Assembly: GCA_052066835.1 (NCBI GenBank)
Contig: JBQHRJ010000011.1
Strand: one strand, 5' to 3'
DNA: 64,000 nt
Source of the DNA: UBA2821 sp902763335
Lineage (GTDB): Bacteria > Bacillota > Clostridia > Lachnospirales > Lachnospiraceae
Shown: one piece after another, positions 62,852 through 64,000 of the stretch
Position numbering within the stretch: position 1 is the first letter of the stretch
Layout of the letters: every line of letters begins with the position of its first letter
The notes under the pieces: generated by a model
What the model saw: only the letters and a program-made list of their open reading frames with translations
Databases searched by the model: none
Told to the model about the DNA's origin: nothing
Translations under genes and position numbers: made by a program

Positions 62852-64000
62852 ACATTACCCCCACTGTTTTTTAATTTGTCTGCAAGCAACATAAACAGCG
62901 GCTTCTGACTAAACATAAATGCCTGTTTGCTAATATTGTAATTACGCACCTTAATCTCATCCTGACTGTCACTTAAAATGTTTTCATCCTCATCTATATA
63001 TACAACCTTATCCTCCGTCACCCTGAGGGCAAATATATAATTGCATAATTTTATAAAAAGCTGAGGTTCAACACCTTCCACCGGCTCATATATGATTTTT
63101 ACGCCAGGATTAAAGTCCAGTATCTTTTCAGCCACTCTCTCACCCAGTGCCTCATGACCTGTGTTTTCAATATAAATGACTTCTTTGCCATTAACAAGTT
63201 TCTGAAGTTTTGAATAGTTATAATCAATGTCAAATATTTTATCAGCAGGAGCTTTTCCATATACTCCGTGAAGTGCATCATCATAAGCATACATAACCGT
63301 CTTTGCCTTATTGTATTCACCACGGTAATACCCGCCGTACACTATCTCAAATACAGACTGTATAAATGTCTCAGCCACTCTTTCCATATCCTCTTCAGGT
63401 GTATATTTTATGAAAAAGTTTATCCAGTTTCTCCATGCGTAATAAACCGGAAATGTATTCACACTTTCCTTTTTGGCTCCCATGGCATGAAGTACCTTTG
63501 ATTTTCCGTATGACGCTACTTTGTATCCTGCCCTGTTGCATCTGTAACCCCACTCAGTATCATCCCAGTATAAAAAGTTTGCCTCCGGCATTGGACCGAT
63601 TTCTTTTATAAGAGAAGTTCTCACGAGAACAGAACATGCAGCCACCGCATCTGAATATACTACCTCAGGCATTGTGCCGTCCTCGAACTCATTTAAATAT
63701 TTTGCCTCCACACAAAGCTCATCAAAATCTATAGTTATTCCAAACTGCTGCACATAATCCGGATTCTCCATATGGTATACCTTTGAACCGACCATTCCCG
63801 TCTCTTCATGTTCATCGAGAAACTTAACAAGATATGACAGTGCCTCCTCATCTACAAGTACATCATTGTCAAGGCACCACACATACTTATATCCCGCACT
63901 TACCACTTTTCTTATTCCTGTATTGAATCCGCCTGAACCGCCAAGATTCTCTTCATTTACTATAAGATTTAATCTGTCTCCGTATAACTCCTGTATCTTC
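62848..64000 (-). CDS. Family 2 glycosyltransferase, GlfT-like (partial, runs off right edge)
   Basis: The frame is open to the window edge, giving at least 383 residues; the start is outside. It has NEENLGGSGGFNTGIR just inside the edge, then VWCLDNDVLVDEEAL (D-x-D), and FLYWDDTEWGYRCNRAGY, all typical of galactofuranosyl/rhamnosyl-transferases of the GlfT type. A C-terminal unknown region follows (about 240-end). glf at 5096-6235 could supply UDP-galactofuranose. The stop overlaps the LysR start. Confidence 0.85.
   Translation of the reverse strand, partial: KIQELYGDRLNLIVNEENLGGSGGFNTGIRKVVSAGYKYVWCLDNDVLVDEEALSYLVKFLDEHEETGMVGSKVYHMENPDYVQQFGITIDFDELCVEAKYLNEFEDGTMPEVVYSDAVAACSVLVRTSLIKEIGPMPEANFLYWDDTEWGYRCNRAGYKVASYGKSKVLHAMGAKKESVNTFPVYYAWRNWINFFIKYTPEEDMERVAETFIQSVFEIVYGGYYRGEYNKAKTVMYAYDDALHGVYGKAPADKIFDIDYNYSKLQKLVNGKEVIYIENTGHEALGERVAEKILDFNPGVKIIYEPVEGVEPQLFIKLCNYIFALRVTEDKVVYIDEDENILSDSQDEIKVRNYNISKQAFMFSQKPLFMLLADKLKNSGGNV

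Overview
The window looks like chromosomal DNA of a motile, spore-forming, low-GC Firmicute, most likely a Lachnospiraceae (Clostridia cluster XIVa). The reasons are an L7/L12-L10-L1-L11-NusG-SecE-L33 run, a Bacillus/Clostridium-type late flagellar operon (comFC-yvyF-flgM-flgN-flgK-flgL-fliW-csrA-flaG-fliD-fliS), the mbl-flhO-flhP block beside spoIIID, and a CotH relic. The genus is not resolved. Nearly every gene is on the minus strand; the plus-strand exceptions are a FliD-like gene, a CgeB-like glycosyltransferase, spoIIID and a cytidylate-kinase-like gene.

Layout. (1) 1-3609: ribosomal/transcription block, with a group IIC intron 5' end next to the rplL terminator and an L10 leader with its own promoter. 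(2) 3.8-14.1 kb: accessory flagellar module with a FliD-like paralogue, UDP-galactopyranose mutase, a small helical protein, PseC, a giant 1635-residue flagellin with about eleven repeats, and a divergent CgeB-family glycosyltransferase. (3) 14.1-17.1 kb: decayed mobile/defence-type DNA with a broken AAA-ATPase/PD-(D/E)XK gene, a truncated HigA antitoxin, an Rpn-type nuclease gene and a second relic of the ATPase gene tail. (4) 17.1-33.5 kb: flagellin glycan factory with a nucleotidyltransferase-aminotransferase fusion, TPR-sulfatase-fold protein, TagD-like and LicD-like proteins, two methyltransferases, PseG, a CMP-sugar synthetase fused to ATP-grasp, PseI, PseB, a double-headed Maf and a small helical protein. 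(5) 33.5-46.1 kb: normal flagellin and late flagellar genes. (6) 46.0-51.4 kb: recD2, flgJ, flgG/flhP, flhO, mbl. (7) 51.5-64 kb: spoIIID, envelope/hypothetical genes, a CotH pseudogene, paired AIM24 proteins, an LTA-synthase-like enzyme, a 121-bp palindromic element, an antiporter, a LysR regulator and a galactofuranosyltransferase-like gene running off the right edge.

How it works together. A sigma-28-type promoter before flgM starts the hook-junction/cap/chaperone operon. Another drives the ordinary flagellin, whose leader carries a GGA-loop hairpin suited to CsrA; FliW and CsrA are encoded upstream. PseB-PseC-PseG-PseI and the PseF-like domain would make a CMP-pseudaminic-acid-type sugar, and Maf would place it on flagellin. 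No PseH acetyltransferase is visible, while the CMP-sugar synthetase carries an ATP-grasp ligase domain, suggesting an unusual acylation of the sugar. The nucleotidyltransferase/aminotransferase + LicD + methyltransferase group resembles the phospho-amino-acid flagellin modification loci known from Clostridioides difficile and Pseudomonas. The combination of a giant repeat flagellin, its possible private cap, duplicated Maf and two sugar-modification chemistries is the most novel part of the window. All functions are read from sequence and recalled family knowledge; no searches were run.
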